Shown here piece by piece: positions 1 through 14,959 of a stretch of DNA of 64,000 bases. The stretch's first letter is position 1; each line of letters begins with the position of its first letter. Origin of the DNA: Hoplostethus atlanticus. Lineage: Eukaryota; Chordata; Actinopteri; Trachichthyiformes; Trachichthyidae. Position numbers and translations under genes: made by a program. The DNA lies in assembly GCA_034670405.1 (NCBI GenBank), contig JAXDDX010000188.1:558001-622000 (forward strand), written 5' to 3'. Under the pieces are notes generated by a model. It was not told the origin of the DNA. It made no database searches and saw nothing but the letters and a program-made list of their open reading frames with translations.

Positions 1-1041
1 TCGGTAGCGGATGCAGAGAACAATAATTTCAGTGGCGAATTATCACAGCGGCAGTGAATACAGCTGACAAACATTGTAACTTAACTAACGTTGGCAAAGC
101 TATCAAAAAAGAAGAGCATATAGCAAAAGTGCAAAACTCTCTTAAAAAAGTCTTTATAAACTCTTAAATTTGGTGTCAGGTGTATTTTTTTTTTATTTTC
201 TGCATTAGTGTTTTACATTACTGCTCTATTTTTTGATATTCAGAAACTTTTCGTTTCATTATTTTTGAAAGCATCTTCGCTTTACGTTTTTTTTTTTTTT
301 TTTTACATGTGCCTCAGACTTTTGCACAGTACTGTATATGTATCTCTTCCAGAGGATGAATAGCAAGACCCACTGTGAAAGAGCCCTAGAGCTACTAGCA
401 GCCCACATGAAACAAAACACCAACTTTATCTACTTTAACAAGTGTGTTGAAAATAGAGGTCGACTGACTAATGTGTCGGTGTGAGTTGATTAGAGAGCAA
501 ATTATGTTCTATAGCACTGAAAATAGAAAATTGCCTGTAATGTAGTAATTCCCTGATGCCGTTTGCAGCATCTAAGTATGAGCATGAAGGCTTTTCAAAT
601 GTCTGCTATATGCCATATGGCCATTGTGAAAAGCCAAGGAGGCCACCTTGCAAGCAATAATTGAATCCTCCATTCTATGCATTTATTTCAGTGACATCAC
701 ATTTCTTGATGGATTAAGAAAGAAAGCGTGCAAAATGGCAATTGTTTTGTCCAGTCCACCAAGTTCACTAGGAAGTTAGAGCAGCACTGTCATAATCTTT
801 AATTACCAGGGTGGAAATATGTACAGGACTGGGGGGCTGAGAGGATTTTATTTTAGAAAAACCTGGAAAAATGCCTGACCCAAACTCAAGAAATGAAATG
901 AGAAATTGAGCTTGAGCCAACCTGAGCCTAATGTATCTAGTTGGATGCATGTTGAGTTGGGAATACAGTTAAGCCAAATTCTGCATTCGGTCAGTTTTAG
1001 TTATTGGTTAAGTCACTGAGGACAATGCCAGCACTGCCTAC
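1..1041 (-). other. pbx3: pbx3 intron 6 (partial)
   Basis: Left-edge intronic DNA, AT rich, with a T tract near 285-303. Apart from a Tc1-like terminus ending near 340 I see no gene. No plausible further pbx3 exon is visible in this piece. Confidence 0.7.
170..342 (+). mobile_element. Tc1/mariner-like element, terminal remnant
   Basis: An AT-rich stretch runs into a T tract and then GCCTCAGACTTTTGCACAGT. This closely resembles the abundant fish Tc1-like terminus that reads GCCTAAGACTTTTGCACAGT. The left part is indistinct and no transposase frame remains. The call rests on the terminal motif alone. Confidence 0.5.
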
Positions 1042-1207
1042 CTGAGTTGGGTGTAGCAGGAGAGTTGGCTTGGCTGCTCTGGACGGCGGCGGCTACTGCA
1101 TGGGTTGCCGTTACAGCTGTCTTGGCCGCGTAAAGATTGGCCTCCTCCTGGAACTTGCCGATGTTCTTCTTATACCGGATCCTCTTGTTGCCAAACCAGT
1201 TGGAAAC
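1042..1207 (-). CDS. pbx3: pbx3 coding exon 6 (recognition helix and post-homeodomain)
   Basis: A 166-bp exon for residues 281-335 plus one base. It begins [18 protein letters not shown], the homeodomain recognition helix with the Trp-Phe-Gly-Asn core that binds DNA, then [34 protein letters not shown] and PNS. The acceptor is CCCCAG/GTTTCC and the donor AACTCAG/GTAGGC. The final G carries into the next exon, which in PBX genes begins the Ser/Gly-rich tail and is often alternatively spliced; that exon lies left of position 1, so the gene is cut by the window edge. Confidence 0.95.
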
Positions 1208-2639
1208 CTGGGGTAGGGAATAGAGAGAAAAAGAAAAAGAGAGAGAGAAATTGCCTCAGATATTATCCATCCCAGTGATTATCAATCAATCATGGCATTC
1301 AGCAATTTTTGACGCAGCAGATCCAACTGTTTTGTCAGACCAATCAAATCTGTTTTCTTGGTCTCATTGTATTACTTTCCTATATGTGAACATGTCAGCA
1401 AGACCATACGGAGAAATTGGATGTTAGTGTTTCACTGCCATGCTTTTAATGGAAACTAAACATAGGGCACAAATTGATCATGTATACATGTGTGCTGTGG
1501 AGTATGTTTGTAGAAATCACTTTTTATTTCATAGTGGCATGACATCCAAAGCACCATGAAGAAACAACCAAATCAACATTATACTGGAGATATGTGTGTG
1601 TGAAAGAGGAGCACTATGGTTAAAGGTAGGGTAATGTTTATGACTGGAAGTGATCCAGGTCATCTACACAGGGCTTGTAAAGAGCAACCAAGGATGGACA
1701 ATAACAGCATATGACAGCTTAAAGGTCACTGGTCAGTATGCATGTGTGTGTGTATGTGTGTGTAGGGGTGGTGGTCTCGGTGTGTGTGCGCAGTGACATT
1801 TACCAAACAACTCTCTCTAGAATGAAATTGCCTCCACTGTCTTTTTCAAAATGCCTCCTTTTCTCTTCACTAACTTAAGGGTCAATAGGTAATTAGCATA
1901 GGAAAATACAATATAATACAGAATTATAATGGCAATTTTAGCCGACTTTAGTTATACTGCTATTACTGAATGTAATACTTTAAAATTAGAATTTACATTT
2001 TCCAGTATTCCAATACCAGTATTCTCTGGATTCATATTTATATATCCCCTAATGTCTGTGTGCTACAGAAGCCGCATTTCTCTTTCAATATTTATTATTT
2101 TAACACATGGTAACTGCAGCCTGTTTCCATATCAGTTTTGTACTTATAGTTACAAAAAGCAATGCACTGTAATTTCGCATGATATTCTACAAATCTAGGT
2201 AAACTGGAGGTGGAGCTCACATGCCTGAAAAAGGCAGTAGTTTGAATTGAAATAGCACAGTGGAATGTAAGGGTATGAAGGTTGGGATGGGGGAAATGGT
2301 CATAGACACTTGCTTTCAACTCATGACTTCCTGAGTTTAATTCCCAACTCATGCAAAGAAGTTTTCTGCTGTGAGTAAAGTTTCCTTTGTCATTCACATA
2401 ACCAAAAGTGTAGGTACCTAAAGCTAACCCTAACCATAACCAAAGTTGTTTTACTTGCCTAACCTTAACCAAGATTTTTAGTTCTTTGCTGCTTAGGTCC
2501 TTATATGAACATTTGAGTTTTTTCTACACTTAGGAGAAAAAAACCTCTTTGTAAACCATCTCCATCATCCATCAGATGTCTAAGTTATCGCAATCAAGTT
2601 ATTTATTTATTTATAGCTGTGTTATATCACCTGGGTTCA

Positions 2640-2945
2640 TTGCTATGTAAAGTCATGTAGCATCTGCATAATAGTAAAAGAGAATCCCATATGGTTAATA
2701 TTACTAGAGAGATGTAAAGTGAAAATGAGAGCACCTAGAATTGAACCATGGGGGATGCCAAAATGGTTATTAGAATAGGCAGATGTGTTACCATCTAGAA
2801 TGACAAACTGAGATCTATTATTTGTGAATGACACCAGTTAAGAGAACTACTGCGAGGCCAGTGATATTTTCAAAATAGTCCAGGAGCATGCTGGAATCAA
2901 CAGTAGGCTTCATCAAAGGCTGACACTTAGAACAAGGAGTACAAA
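2640..2945 (-). mobile_element. LINE (CR1/L2-type) reverse transcriptase fragment
   Basis: On the minus strand the translation carries NNRSQFVILDG, then FGIPHGSILGALIF, matching the RT block usually read as G(V/I)PQGS(V/I)LGPLLF. A reading-frame change then leads to FYYYADAT, a decayed form of the catalytic F.CYADDT box. Upstream, LSVSL, MLLDYFENITGLA-like residues match the block before it. Stops and frame changes show it is a dead partial copy; both ends are missing. Confidence 0.75.
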
Positions 2946-5007
2946 CTGAAGTACAACTGATACAAAGCCTTGATCTGTGGCTAATAGCAGGTCACATGTT
3001 CCTTTGATCACAGCTGTCTTAGAACTGTGATGTAGTGAGGCCAGATTGCAGGAGGTCACATATATTATTTGTGAAGAGAAAGTAATTAAACTGCAGGGGT
3101 ATAACTTTGTAGTACTTTTGTGAGAAATGGGAAATCTGAAATTGATCTGTAGAACTTCGGAACTTCAGGGTTGAAGTTGAGCTTCCATAATAGTACTGTA
3201 CCTCTGTTTTGAATTAAAAAAAAAGAGAATTATTTACAATAGTAAGTAGATTTGGGCTGTACAGAATTGTATTTAAATATCCCATTACATCTAAATTGTA
3301 TTTAAATATAATTGGATATTGTTCATAATGGGATGTCACATCATTGTTTCATGATTGAAGAATAACAAAAGTTTAGTTTTTTTGACAACTGCACAAATCT
3401 CTCACAATTAAGTCCATCTTTTTCTCAGCTGCATATTTCTTTAAATAGAAAACATAGTGCTGTAAAACTGTACACACCCGAGACCGACGTTTCATAAGAC
3501 GGATGACTTTGTGAAATAATGAGAAAGCGAGAGAGATGGAGAGAGGGGAGAGAAAGAGAGACAGAGATACTAGAGAGATGAGGTGAGGTAAGGGGAGGCA
3601 AGATGTATTGTGTCATGCTGGGACCTGACAACTATAGCTTCTCTCTCCAGCTCACTGAGAGAAACCACACAACTGCACTCAATAATTTACAAGTGCATAC
3701 TCTCCTCATTTCCATTCTGCCCTCCTTCCTACTCCTCCTCTTGGGGCGAATACTTCCCCCCCTGTCAGGCCTGTTGGATTGTTCCCCTTTTATACGACCT
3801 AATGGATAGGGCCTCACCTTGCACAACCTCCCCTGTGGAAAATTCAGATTTGTGTCTTGAGATTGTTTGGTTTTAAGTACTGGTCTAACTAGAGAGAGAG
3901 AGTCTAAGGATGGGATCAGTCTTTAAGTTTATGCAACTGCCAATACCAAAATGTTTAAATCTGTCCCATCATTTCATCATCAGGTAGATAAAGAACCTGA
4001 AAGTTGTGTTGTGATAAATCTGAAAGAAAATGACACTGAAAGTCATGAGCATAGATCCAACAGCTATTGCATCAAACTGAGATTAACATCTGTAATCTGT
4101 AACTGTTTGATTTTTTCATTCCGACATCTTTAGATTTCATGTACTTGCATGTAATACTTTGCAACCAGCTATAGTATATTTTTGCTCAATTACTACAAAT
4201 GATCGATTCAGAGATTTTTTTTTTACCTTGTTTGTTGTGTGTTTCACTATATCATAGCTGATAGCAAATAGATGAAGACACAAAAGACGCTAACTTACAT
4301 GGACTTTGAGTACATGCTTCTTAAGATTGATAATTGGCCAACAATTTTGCTATGTTGATTAAACATATTATTATTATTATTATTATTATTTATTATTTTT
4401 TAATTTAAACCTAGAAACACCATTTCAATGTCAGATCGCTTGTCAAGAATAATCAGAAAATGTATTAAATTATTGATCATATAGTTAGTATAGGTACAAA
4501 GTGACCTTATACATAATATACATAATATACTCCTGTATGCTTATGCTTATGCTTATACTTCCTGTATAACAATACAGTAAGGATGCAGCATCTGGTGGAT
4601 TTTTGCATTGCAGTTGTGTAAGGTACAGCTCTTGGCTTTGGTGAGAGTCTTAGGTTAAATAAGACTCCCTTCAAGGCAGAACTGGAGTTGGATGCCATCA
4701 TTGGTGTTGAGGGACTTGTGAGAGAGAAGTGTGATTGCTGCTAGAAATAGCCTGAAGATTACTGGGGGAAGTAAGCGTCCTCGCATCACCCTCATGTACA
4801 CTGGGGAGGACAGACTGCATCCCATCAGCAAGTACAAATGCCGTCATGGAGCCATTTAAGAATGTTGACCGTTTTAAGAGGGACATCAAATTCTTCCTTT
4901 GTTTCCTATGCAACCATGATGAAACATCAAATATGTCCCTGTGTATTATTGCCATTAAACCAGTAAAAGCATTAAATAATAAAATGAATAATAATATAAT
5001 TTTTTTA

Positions 5008-5031
5008 ATTATTATTATTATTATTATTATT
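5008..5031. repeat. (ATT)n microsatellite
   Basis: About eight ATT repeats in AT-rich DNA, a possible 3' tail of an adjacent decayed LINE. A similar shorter ATT run is at 4369-4390. Confidence 0.8.
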
Positions 5032-6954
5032 TTACATTATCTCATTTCTAGTGTTTGTAGTTTTAGTGTGTAAAAACTGCAGTAAAAAACATGGAAGGAA
5101 GAAAAAAGGCAAACCACAGTAAATGTATAATTACCGCCTTTGCTTTCTAACATTTTAAATGTAGTTACTACAGTTACATGGCATTGCATTGTTTACTGAT
5201 GGCTGGAATTGTCAATATTAATATTATGCAACAGTTATTGATTGCGGAATAGGTTACATTTTATATTGGAAAGTGATTGAGGAACAGCTTAGCTAAATAG
5301 TGGCTATTGAGATGACCAGGGAATAATTTTCAGAAAAACAATTAGCTTGTTATCCAGGTTTGTAAGCTAGTAGAAAGCTAGCTAGCAAGCTAATTTGTTA
5401 CTCGTTATTCGGGCCACATTTTGTAAGGTAAGAAAATGTTTTAACTTGTTTGTAAAAACAATATACTGTTTATACAAAAAAAGTTAATTATTAACAATTC
5501 ATTTGTAGTTACTAGCCTTTGTATTTTATACTATTTTATTGATGCAAAGCCAGCAGTAAACAACAGCGCTGTCATTACCTTTTGCGTGGGTTTAAAAATC
5601 AAAGGTCGCGGTTAGAATTTACCTTTCATTTCATCAAAAATAATGACCATGAAATGCTCTTTTAAATGCCATTTTTACAGTTTTAATGCTCATACGGTTT
5701 CTGGTCTTTAGCTGTTTTTTTGCAAGTTTGGTTTCATTAACTTGGGGTGTTAGGCCAAATAGTGCGACACGTCCACCAGTATCACAGAGCATAGAGATGC
5801 CACAACTGTTTCTGCATGCCAATTTTTTCAACCTTGCTTATGGTGATCCCTCTTTCGCCACAAGTACATTTTGCTTAGATTACTTCTGCTGCAAGAGTAG
5901 GTGCAGCTAAACACCACTTAAGTTTAACTGGATACAACATGAGAGAGCGTGCATGCGTGTGAATATCACGTGTACATTCACAATGCGTGAGAGTGTGGAC
6001 TGCCTGTCGCTATGGCTGTCCAATCAATGCACCAGATATTAAATGAAAAAAATACAGCTACTTAACATTAAAATCGTTGCATATACAACTAGGCAGACAT
6101 GATGATAGACAGCAGATGAGGAGAGAGAATTGTGACATACCTGTGACACTGTGATGCTGCTTCCCCCGCCCTGAGGGCAAAAAAGAATGGGCTTTTTTAC
6201 AGTACTGGACTCTGCAGGCCTAACACTCCACACCCCCACCCCACACACAACATACACACACACACACATTCGAAGCTGCATGAGTTGACAAGTCAGATAG
6301 AAAGAGAAATGTGGGATGGGCAAACCTATGCTAATTTTAAGATGCAAACGGAATTAACTTTTGGAAGTGGTTTATCACACAAGAGGTATAAATAAGAATA
6401 TCTTGAGGGGTTGTTTGAAACACAGAATAGAGCATTCCAGAAAACAACGATAGGATAAACAGTAATGCTCGTGTAGGATAAAAGAAAATGTATCCGACAC
6501 CCAAGTGTGGGCTAAAATTGTGTTGGCAGGAGGTGAGGAATGGCGGCCACCTACGCAGATGCCTACACAGATCACCCCTGGTTTTTGTCAGCACGTTAGC
6601 ATGTTAGCGCTGGCCTAGTGCAGCAGCTATAATCCAGCAACTCACGCTTCAGTTGGTGTTTTCTCGATGCTGTCTCTGTGTCACAGTGTGCGTGAGGCTG
6701 AGCGGGTCTGACACAGGACACACACACACACACGGCAGGTGAACAACGGGTGGGTGTTGGTGGGTAGGGTGGGGGGTGGTAATGATGACGCATTCATGAT
6801 GCATTTTGCTCCCTGATGACCACAAGCTTCCACCGAAATGAATCAAAAAAAGGAGCTGGCAAGTGCTATGTACCTTTTTTTTTTTTAAAGATGTTTATTC
6901 AAAGAAGGGTTGCTTAGCATGTTCCTTTTCTTTTTCTAAGCTTTGTATTCATAA

Positions 6955-8872
<1,918 letters not shown>

Positions 8873-9419
8873 TTACTGTATGTAACTGGATCAATATATT
8901 GCAATAGGCAACATTTGACCAGAGTCAAAGAAAGGCTATTCACAATACAAAGATTGGTAAGCAAATGTACAAATGTTCCCATGGGGAAATTGAGTCATTG
9001 CAGCAACAGAGAGAAGGCTATAGAACAGAATAGAGCATATAGATAACATAATAATAAAACATAACGAGGATAGTGCAACAAATAAGTAAATATAGAGCAT
9101 CTTCATCAACAGATTTAAAGGTTATAAGACGTTTGCAGTTCACAAATCTTTTTCAGCATATGTGCAGGGATTCCAAAATGTACATCATTGGCTCTCCACA
9201 TTATTACATTTGCAGAGAGGATGCGCAAATATGCATTGCTAGCTGTCCACAGGAACACTGAACACATGTAAAGATATACACCCAGAATGTGCAGACGCAC
9301 GTTGTTAGCTAGCTTGTGAGGTAACATATACAGAAATGTGACCTGTACTGTACTGTACATGTACTGTAAATGTTCATTTTTATTTGTTCTTATTATCAGA
9401 TGATATTTACAGATGGAAG

Positions 9420-9905
9420 GTGGCATGAAATGTGTCATGTGCATGAATGCAGATCAGATTGTGCAAGCGAGGTAGTTGCACTGCATGACAGGACCAGTGC
9501 ACTGGCCACAACTGATTGGTACTGTAGAAGATGCAGAGTAGTCTGTTGTACACAGACCAGACCAATCTGTTGTTGATATGAACTCCCAAGGTAAGGACCA
9601 CATCATCTCCACCTCCTGACCCCGGATGGTGACAGGAGTCGAAGTTGGAAACCCACTACCAGCTATTTCACTGAGATTGAGCTGCAGATGGTTCTCCTTG
9701 CGCCACCCAACAAAACTCTCCACCAGACGCCTCCTCATTGCCCTCACTGATGCATCCTACAATAGAGCAGTCATCAGTTCCTGGGGTTCCTGCTAACGCC
9801 CCCATGCTACTCTGTTCAACACACTGTGGTACATGGCTTTGCCCACCCGCATCCCTCTGAGCTTTCCGGGTCTGGATGGTGTTAAAATACTGGAGAAATA
9901 AAAAA
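9420..9905 (-). mobile_element. LINE (CR1/L2 group) fragment, RT C-terminal part
   Basis: Minus-strand translation gives a start like FNTIQ, then CSIVGCISEGNEEA, VESFVGWRKENHLQLN, TPVTIRGQEVEM and LGVHINNRL across changing frames. These are blocks after the catalytic RT core in jockey-superfamily LINEs. The catalytic GxPQGS and YADD blocks are absent between FNTIQ and CSIVGC, so the copy has lost the RT core. It shares a family with the copy at 19.5-20.4 kb. Confidence 0.75.
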
Positions 9906-10119
9906 AAACTTGATTCTCACCATTTATCCACGCCTATTCCCGAGGGAGTAATCCCTGCGGAGCAGTTATGATGGCATCGCTCAAGCTTATGTGGAAATAA
10001 TTTAGTCATCTCGGTAAGAAGTAGGCATATAACTCACAGTGAATGTGCACATAGCGCACATCGCGCACGCTCGCAATCTCTCTCAGATAAAATGCTCAAA
10101 TGTGTTGCGGATATGACAC

Positions 10120-10760
10120 CAAAATAGAACATGGTACACAGACAAGCCAACTCACACTCCCACTATGTGATAGAGCCCGGAGGCACACTAGAAAACATTT
10201 GTCATTACCAAGGTCATTTGTCATCTCTTTCAAGACGGCGGGAGTGACTCTTTGTGGACACCAGCTCAAAATGAGCTCCCAGTCGCTTTACAAATGGCTA
10301 GTGCCGACACAACACTCTGAATCTCTCGGCCAGTCGGTTTGGATTTTTTGGGGTGAAAAATGCTTGGCTAGTCATCAGGCGTGCGTCGAGGGCATGGGAA
10401 TATGTGCCTTCTGTCCACCTGTTAGTCTGCATGTATCTGTTGTTCTAGCTGCACTCTGTGGCGCTCGTCCAAGGCGGTGTGTGGGTTGCGCTGCCTAGAA
10501 CAGGGACCGCGGCGGCCAGCCGTAGCGCCACGCTCCATTGGCCGCGGTCTCATCTGGTCGAGACAGAAACAACAACATTCACACCAGATCTCACGTCCTG
10601 CTTAACAGCCTCCTCCGCCATGCGCACCGACAGCCGGGCCGGACACCGACGGCTCATTTTGTCAAATTTCGTCTCAGTTCACAAGCACTGGGTTCGGCTG
10701 CACTGTCCGTTCTCCGGGGCAATGCAAACTCTCACATATTGCGGTCACTAACTGTTGAAC
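10120..10760. promoter_or_regulatory. GC-rich, CpG-containing island inside intron 2
   Basis: In an otherwise AT-rich intron this stretch has many CG dinucleotides, notably 10490-10640 (GGGACCGCGGCGGCCAGCCG), and an inverted CCAAT box within CTCCATTGGCCGCG. It lies about 1.3 kb beyond the exon 3 acceptor in the direction of exon 2, so an internal pbx3 promoter or a non-coding transcript start is possible. No splice-supported exon was found. Confidence 0.3.
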
Positions 10761-12021
10761 TTAACGGTGACGCCACAATAAGTCACACTATGTCGAAAGA
10801 AAAAACCTAATATAACGGTTCAGCAGAGCTCACAAACAACACACAATGCTCTCTCTGCTGCCAGTATGAGTATCTCTCTCGCCTGCTTTCCACCTCCTTT
10901 TCCCAGGTAGCACTGCTGCAGTGTGTGTGTGTGTGCGCCCAGGGGCTGATTTTCATGTCAGGTATATTAACTGTAACAAGGAGGCCCAGTGTGCCGTTCC
11001 GCCCCAGTCCAGCTGTCACTTCCATTCCTCTTGCTAGCTGTTTGAGCCAGTTCACAAGAGGGGGGGGCTCGTCCAGCTCTTGCATCATAGGTGTCTCCGG
11101 CCACATGAAATGAAAAGCTCCTTTCCCCCAAAGGCTTAAGACTGTGGTAAAGTAGGGCACTACAGCCTGCGATGCGTGATAATGTACACCCCATAAGCAT
11201 CACTGTCATAACTCAATAGGCGAGGCCAGGTGACATTTAATGGAGTGAGGAGGTGACATTAAAGGAAGGCTATATTTGGTATGTGTATATATGTGATAAG
11301 TGTTGCACAAGAAAATATATTCCTTGTTTATACAACATTATTTGTAGTCTAATAGAAATGTAATACGCTTCATAGAAAATGAAAGGTGATGCAAAACATG
11401 TAAATGCCATTAGATTTACCTGATACTGTACTACTGCATCATACAGCAGCAGCCTTCTGCCAGTCATCTCAGGACATGCTAAGAAAGCTTTCTTTTCCAA
11501 ATCTACCCTCTCCATGATTCAGATTCATGATTCTTTCATTCGCATTCATTCATTGATTCATTGATGTCCTGCTTTTTGGGCAAAAGCATGAGATGGACCT
11601 TCACACCACAAGGCAAATGATGCAAATTCAGCACTATTCAGAATATTAAAGGCAACCGAAAAAAAAGTAGCACTCCTGCTTCCCTTCTCTTTTGTAGAGA
11701 AAGAGGTATAAGGTCTCTCTACACTCGGGGCACAGTCTAAGACTGAATCAAAGCAGATCATACGCTACAGAGCAAGTCAGCGAGGGGGGTGGATACATAC
11801 ATAAAGAATGCAATTTCATATTACATGCATGGGGTGTTTGTATAAATAATTCTGCATGGGGGGGCACTGATTACTGTTACTGTCGTACTGTGTGTGAAAT
11901 GTATGTATGTATGTGAATGGAGTTAGCTAGCTTTCTTGCATGGATTAGTATTATATATGAGTTTGTGTGTGTGCGTTTGTTTGTATGAATTTTAAGAAAA
12001 TTCATCAGAGGCAGGCCTAAG

Positions 12022-12024
<3 letters not shown>

Positions 12025-12070
<46 letters not shown>
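12025..12070. repeat. (CA)n microsatellite
   Basis: Uninterrupted run of about 23 AC units. Confidence 0.95.
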
Positions 12071-12072
<2 letters not shown>

Positions 12073-12167
12073 CACTGGATGGAACCTTATTTAATGTGCC
12101 CATCTGTAGATACAGGCCGGGGTTTGGTTTGAGCACAAACACAGACAACTGCCTATACATACACACT

Positions 12168-12170
<3 letters not shown>

Positions 12171-12205
<35 letters not shown>
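12171..12205. repeat. (CA)n microsatellite
   Basis: About 17 AC units, followed by ACAT units. Confidence 0.95.
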
Positions 12206-12209
<4 letters not shown>

Positions 12210-13561
12210 TACATATGGCCTGGAGAAGAGTGAGGGAGCCCATTCTTTGCCATAATAAGGGAGAATCTGACTACAATCGCAAGCTTCCCCGTCGCCTTGG
12301 GCCTCTGAAACAAACCTCTGCCAAACCTAGAGCACACCAATTACCAGATAGCAGACTGCAGCTGATCTGAAGGGAACGAGCTAGCTCTAAGACACAAAGG
12401 ACCCGCCTGCATATTGTGTATCTACCCTCATTCTATTTCTCATTATTTCTTTTCTACCTATTGCTAGGTCTTTCTCTGTATTTGTGCTTCTCTTTCTTTC
12501 TTGGAGAGGGTTGGGGGTCCAGTGATTTTCACTTTTGTGGATCAAAAGCAGAGAATCATCTGCAAAACTGCACAATTTTCTCCTCCTGAATAGTGAAAGG
12601 CATTTATTCCTGAGGAGCGCCACTTCAATGCAAGGTATCGTCTTTCAGAAACACTTAAGTGAAATTTCAAACCCCTCAGCTAAGCCTCTTGAAAAAATAA
12701 ATCCCATAATGCAAGCCAAAGGGACTGCTTTAGGGGTTGGAAAGGGTATGTGTCCTGCATGCTTCTTACTCTCAAGTAACATTGTTATGACTAAAATAAA
12801 AGATTTTAATCTCTTAAAAACACTTTATCTGGTGTCACTTTGGCTCTTTATATAAATTCCTCTAAGTATTACATTATATTCTGTCTTTTTACTGTACTTA
12901 CTGTACTTGATGATACTATGATAGAGCATGTGTAATCCTGATACAGTAACACGGTGTTCTAACCTTATCAAGCACATCTAAATGGTCCTCTCTAATGTAT
13001 GAGCCCTCTATTTCCAACCAGCTCTCTGACTTGTTTGCACAACTGTAGTATTCATCAAAAACTCTCTTCCATTGCTTAGAGGAGCCCCTTCGCTCGGATG
13101 AGGTAATGGTGAGGGAATGACAGTGTAAAGGTCAGTAAGGAAACCCCATTACAAAGGAAACCAACCGTCAGCTCAATGGGCTCTCTCAAGGATAATGGCT
13201 TAATAATCCCCTTGATTTGTCTCTCTTGAGTGTATTCTAATCATTTCTGATATTCGGAGATAGCTATACACTTTTATGAAAGACTGCATGGTGCTCGGTG
13301 GAGGGTATTTTCAATGTTGCTTGCCTCTCTTCTTGTGCATTTCAGCATAAGATGAAGCAGAAAAGTGCAGAGGAAAATCTGCCCAAGTTGCAATGACTGA
13401 ATCCTCTTAGCTCAATTACAGATATTTGGATTGCCCCCATGGAGCCAGATAGGAATCCAGTCGCTTTTATTTTCCTCACAGCACAGAAGCGATTTCTCAG
13501 GGAGACATCACATTACCCATTAGAAGCCAAAAACCACTGCCATGTTTGTAGCACACCATGG

Positions 13562-13655
13562 ACCAGAGGTGGAACCAAGTCACCCTCGCTTGAGACACAA
13601 GTAAGTCACATGTCACAGGGTCCAAGTCTTAAACACGTCCCAAGTCTCAGTGAAA
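13562..13655. repeat. Fish interspersed repeat end (ACCAGAGGTGGAACCAAGTC type)
   Basis: Resembles a common fish repeat terminus that reads AGAGGTGGGACCAAGTCA followed by repeated CAAGT(C) words; here AAGTAAGTCACATG, CCAAGTCTTAAA and CCAAGTCTCAG follow. Probably a non-autonomous DNA element; the other end was not found. Confidence 0.35.
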
Positions 13656-14833
13656 CAAACAAACAAACCATTCATTTGGGCATTTGTCAAAATCTTGAAT
13701 GAGCTATCCGTAGCAATTACCATAGGCTTGTTCCTGAATATAAATTATTTTTCTTTGGCATGTGTTGTTCTCTCTCCAACTCTGAACGTAGATCATGAAA
13801 GTTTTTTACAAAGTCCCTGGCGCACAGCAACTTATCATGGGAGGCGCTATGATAGGAAGGAAGTGCTCCTACAGCCGCAGCATGTTTATGAATGGATGCA
13901 AGGAATACAAACGTCTGGAGACTGAAATGATAACAGTTTGGAAATGTGAAATGCTGATTATTACAAAGCTGTTAATATAATGTGGTTGTGAATATTATTT
14001 GACAATGAATAGCCTTTGTTAAAAATGTAACAGAATAGACAAGTTGCATGTCTTTAATGTAGTGCACACATGCCTGTACAGCATGCAGACATCCGGACTT
14101 AGAAAAACCTAGTCACCAAAATAAAAGTCTCCTAAAATTAGAATTCCTCTGCCTGCTCACTGGGGCTCCTTCACCCACATCCATTCAACTCACACCTGAT
14201 ATTCAGTACCTTGTGAAATGCGCAAAAACAACACATGTTCCGTTTGTCAAAACTGAGTCGTGCTCCTGAATTATTGTTGTGTACTAATTTTTAGTGGGAT
14301 GGATGGACAAAGAAAGAAAGCAAAATGGGGCAGAATTCAATTAACAATATCGTGATGGGTTTACACTGGCGATAAAAATTGCAATTTGGGAGTCGTTTTG
14401 AGTCGTCACACAAGCAAGTCTCGATCATCCTGTATGAGCATAAGTAAAAAAGTCATGTCACCACGATCCACTAGAAAAAGTCGGTGAAGAACATTCATTC
14501 AACATTCATCGCAGCGAGCAGTTCGTCATCCTCTATGAGCCCAATAAAGGAGAATAATCTATAAACTAATCTCAGCTCACTATTAGCTTTACCCTTGGCC
14601 ACTGCATCATTTTTCCTTATGCATTCAAATGCCCTTGCTAAATGGAAGATCAATTGAAAATAATCAAGGGGGCAAGAGTGGGAACATTTTATGCCCCTGT
14701 ACATCACCCTTTTTTGAGGATGCAGGCACCTCAATTTTTTTATCACCTTGTTGACATGGTAAACAGCTGGGCATTGCTCATCCTCTAACACAAATAATTA
14801 GTACACCACCTGGTTACAACTCATGCAAAATGT

Positions 14834-14919
14834 CACACACACACACACACACACATACACACACACACTCCACGCGAACACAGACAAACATATGGACACA
14901 TAGCACACAGAGAGATGGG

Positions 14920-14955
<36 letters not shown>
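14834..14955. repeat. Two (CA)n microsatellites
   Basis: Two CA runs (about 14834-14868 and 14925-14955) separated by CA-rich DNA. Confidence 0.9.
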
Positions 14956-14959
<4 letters not shown>

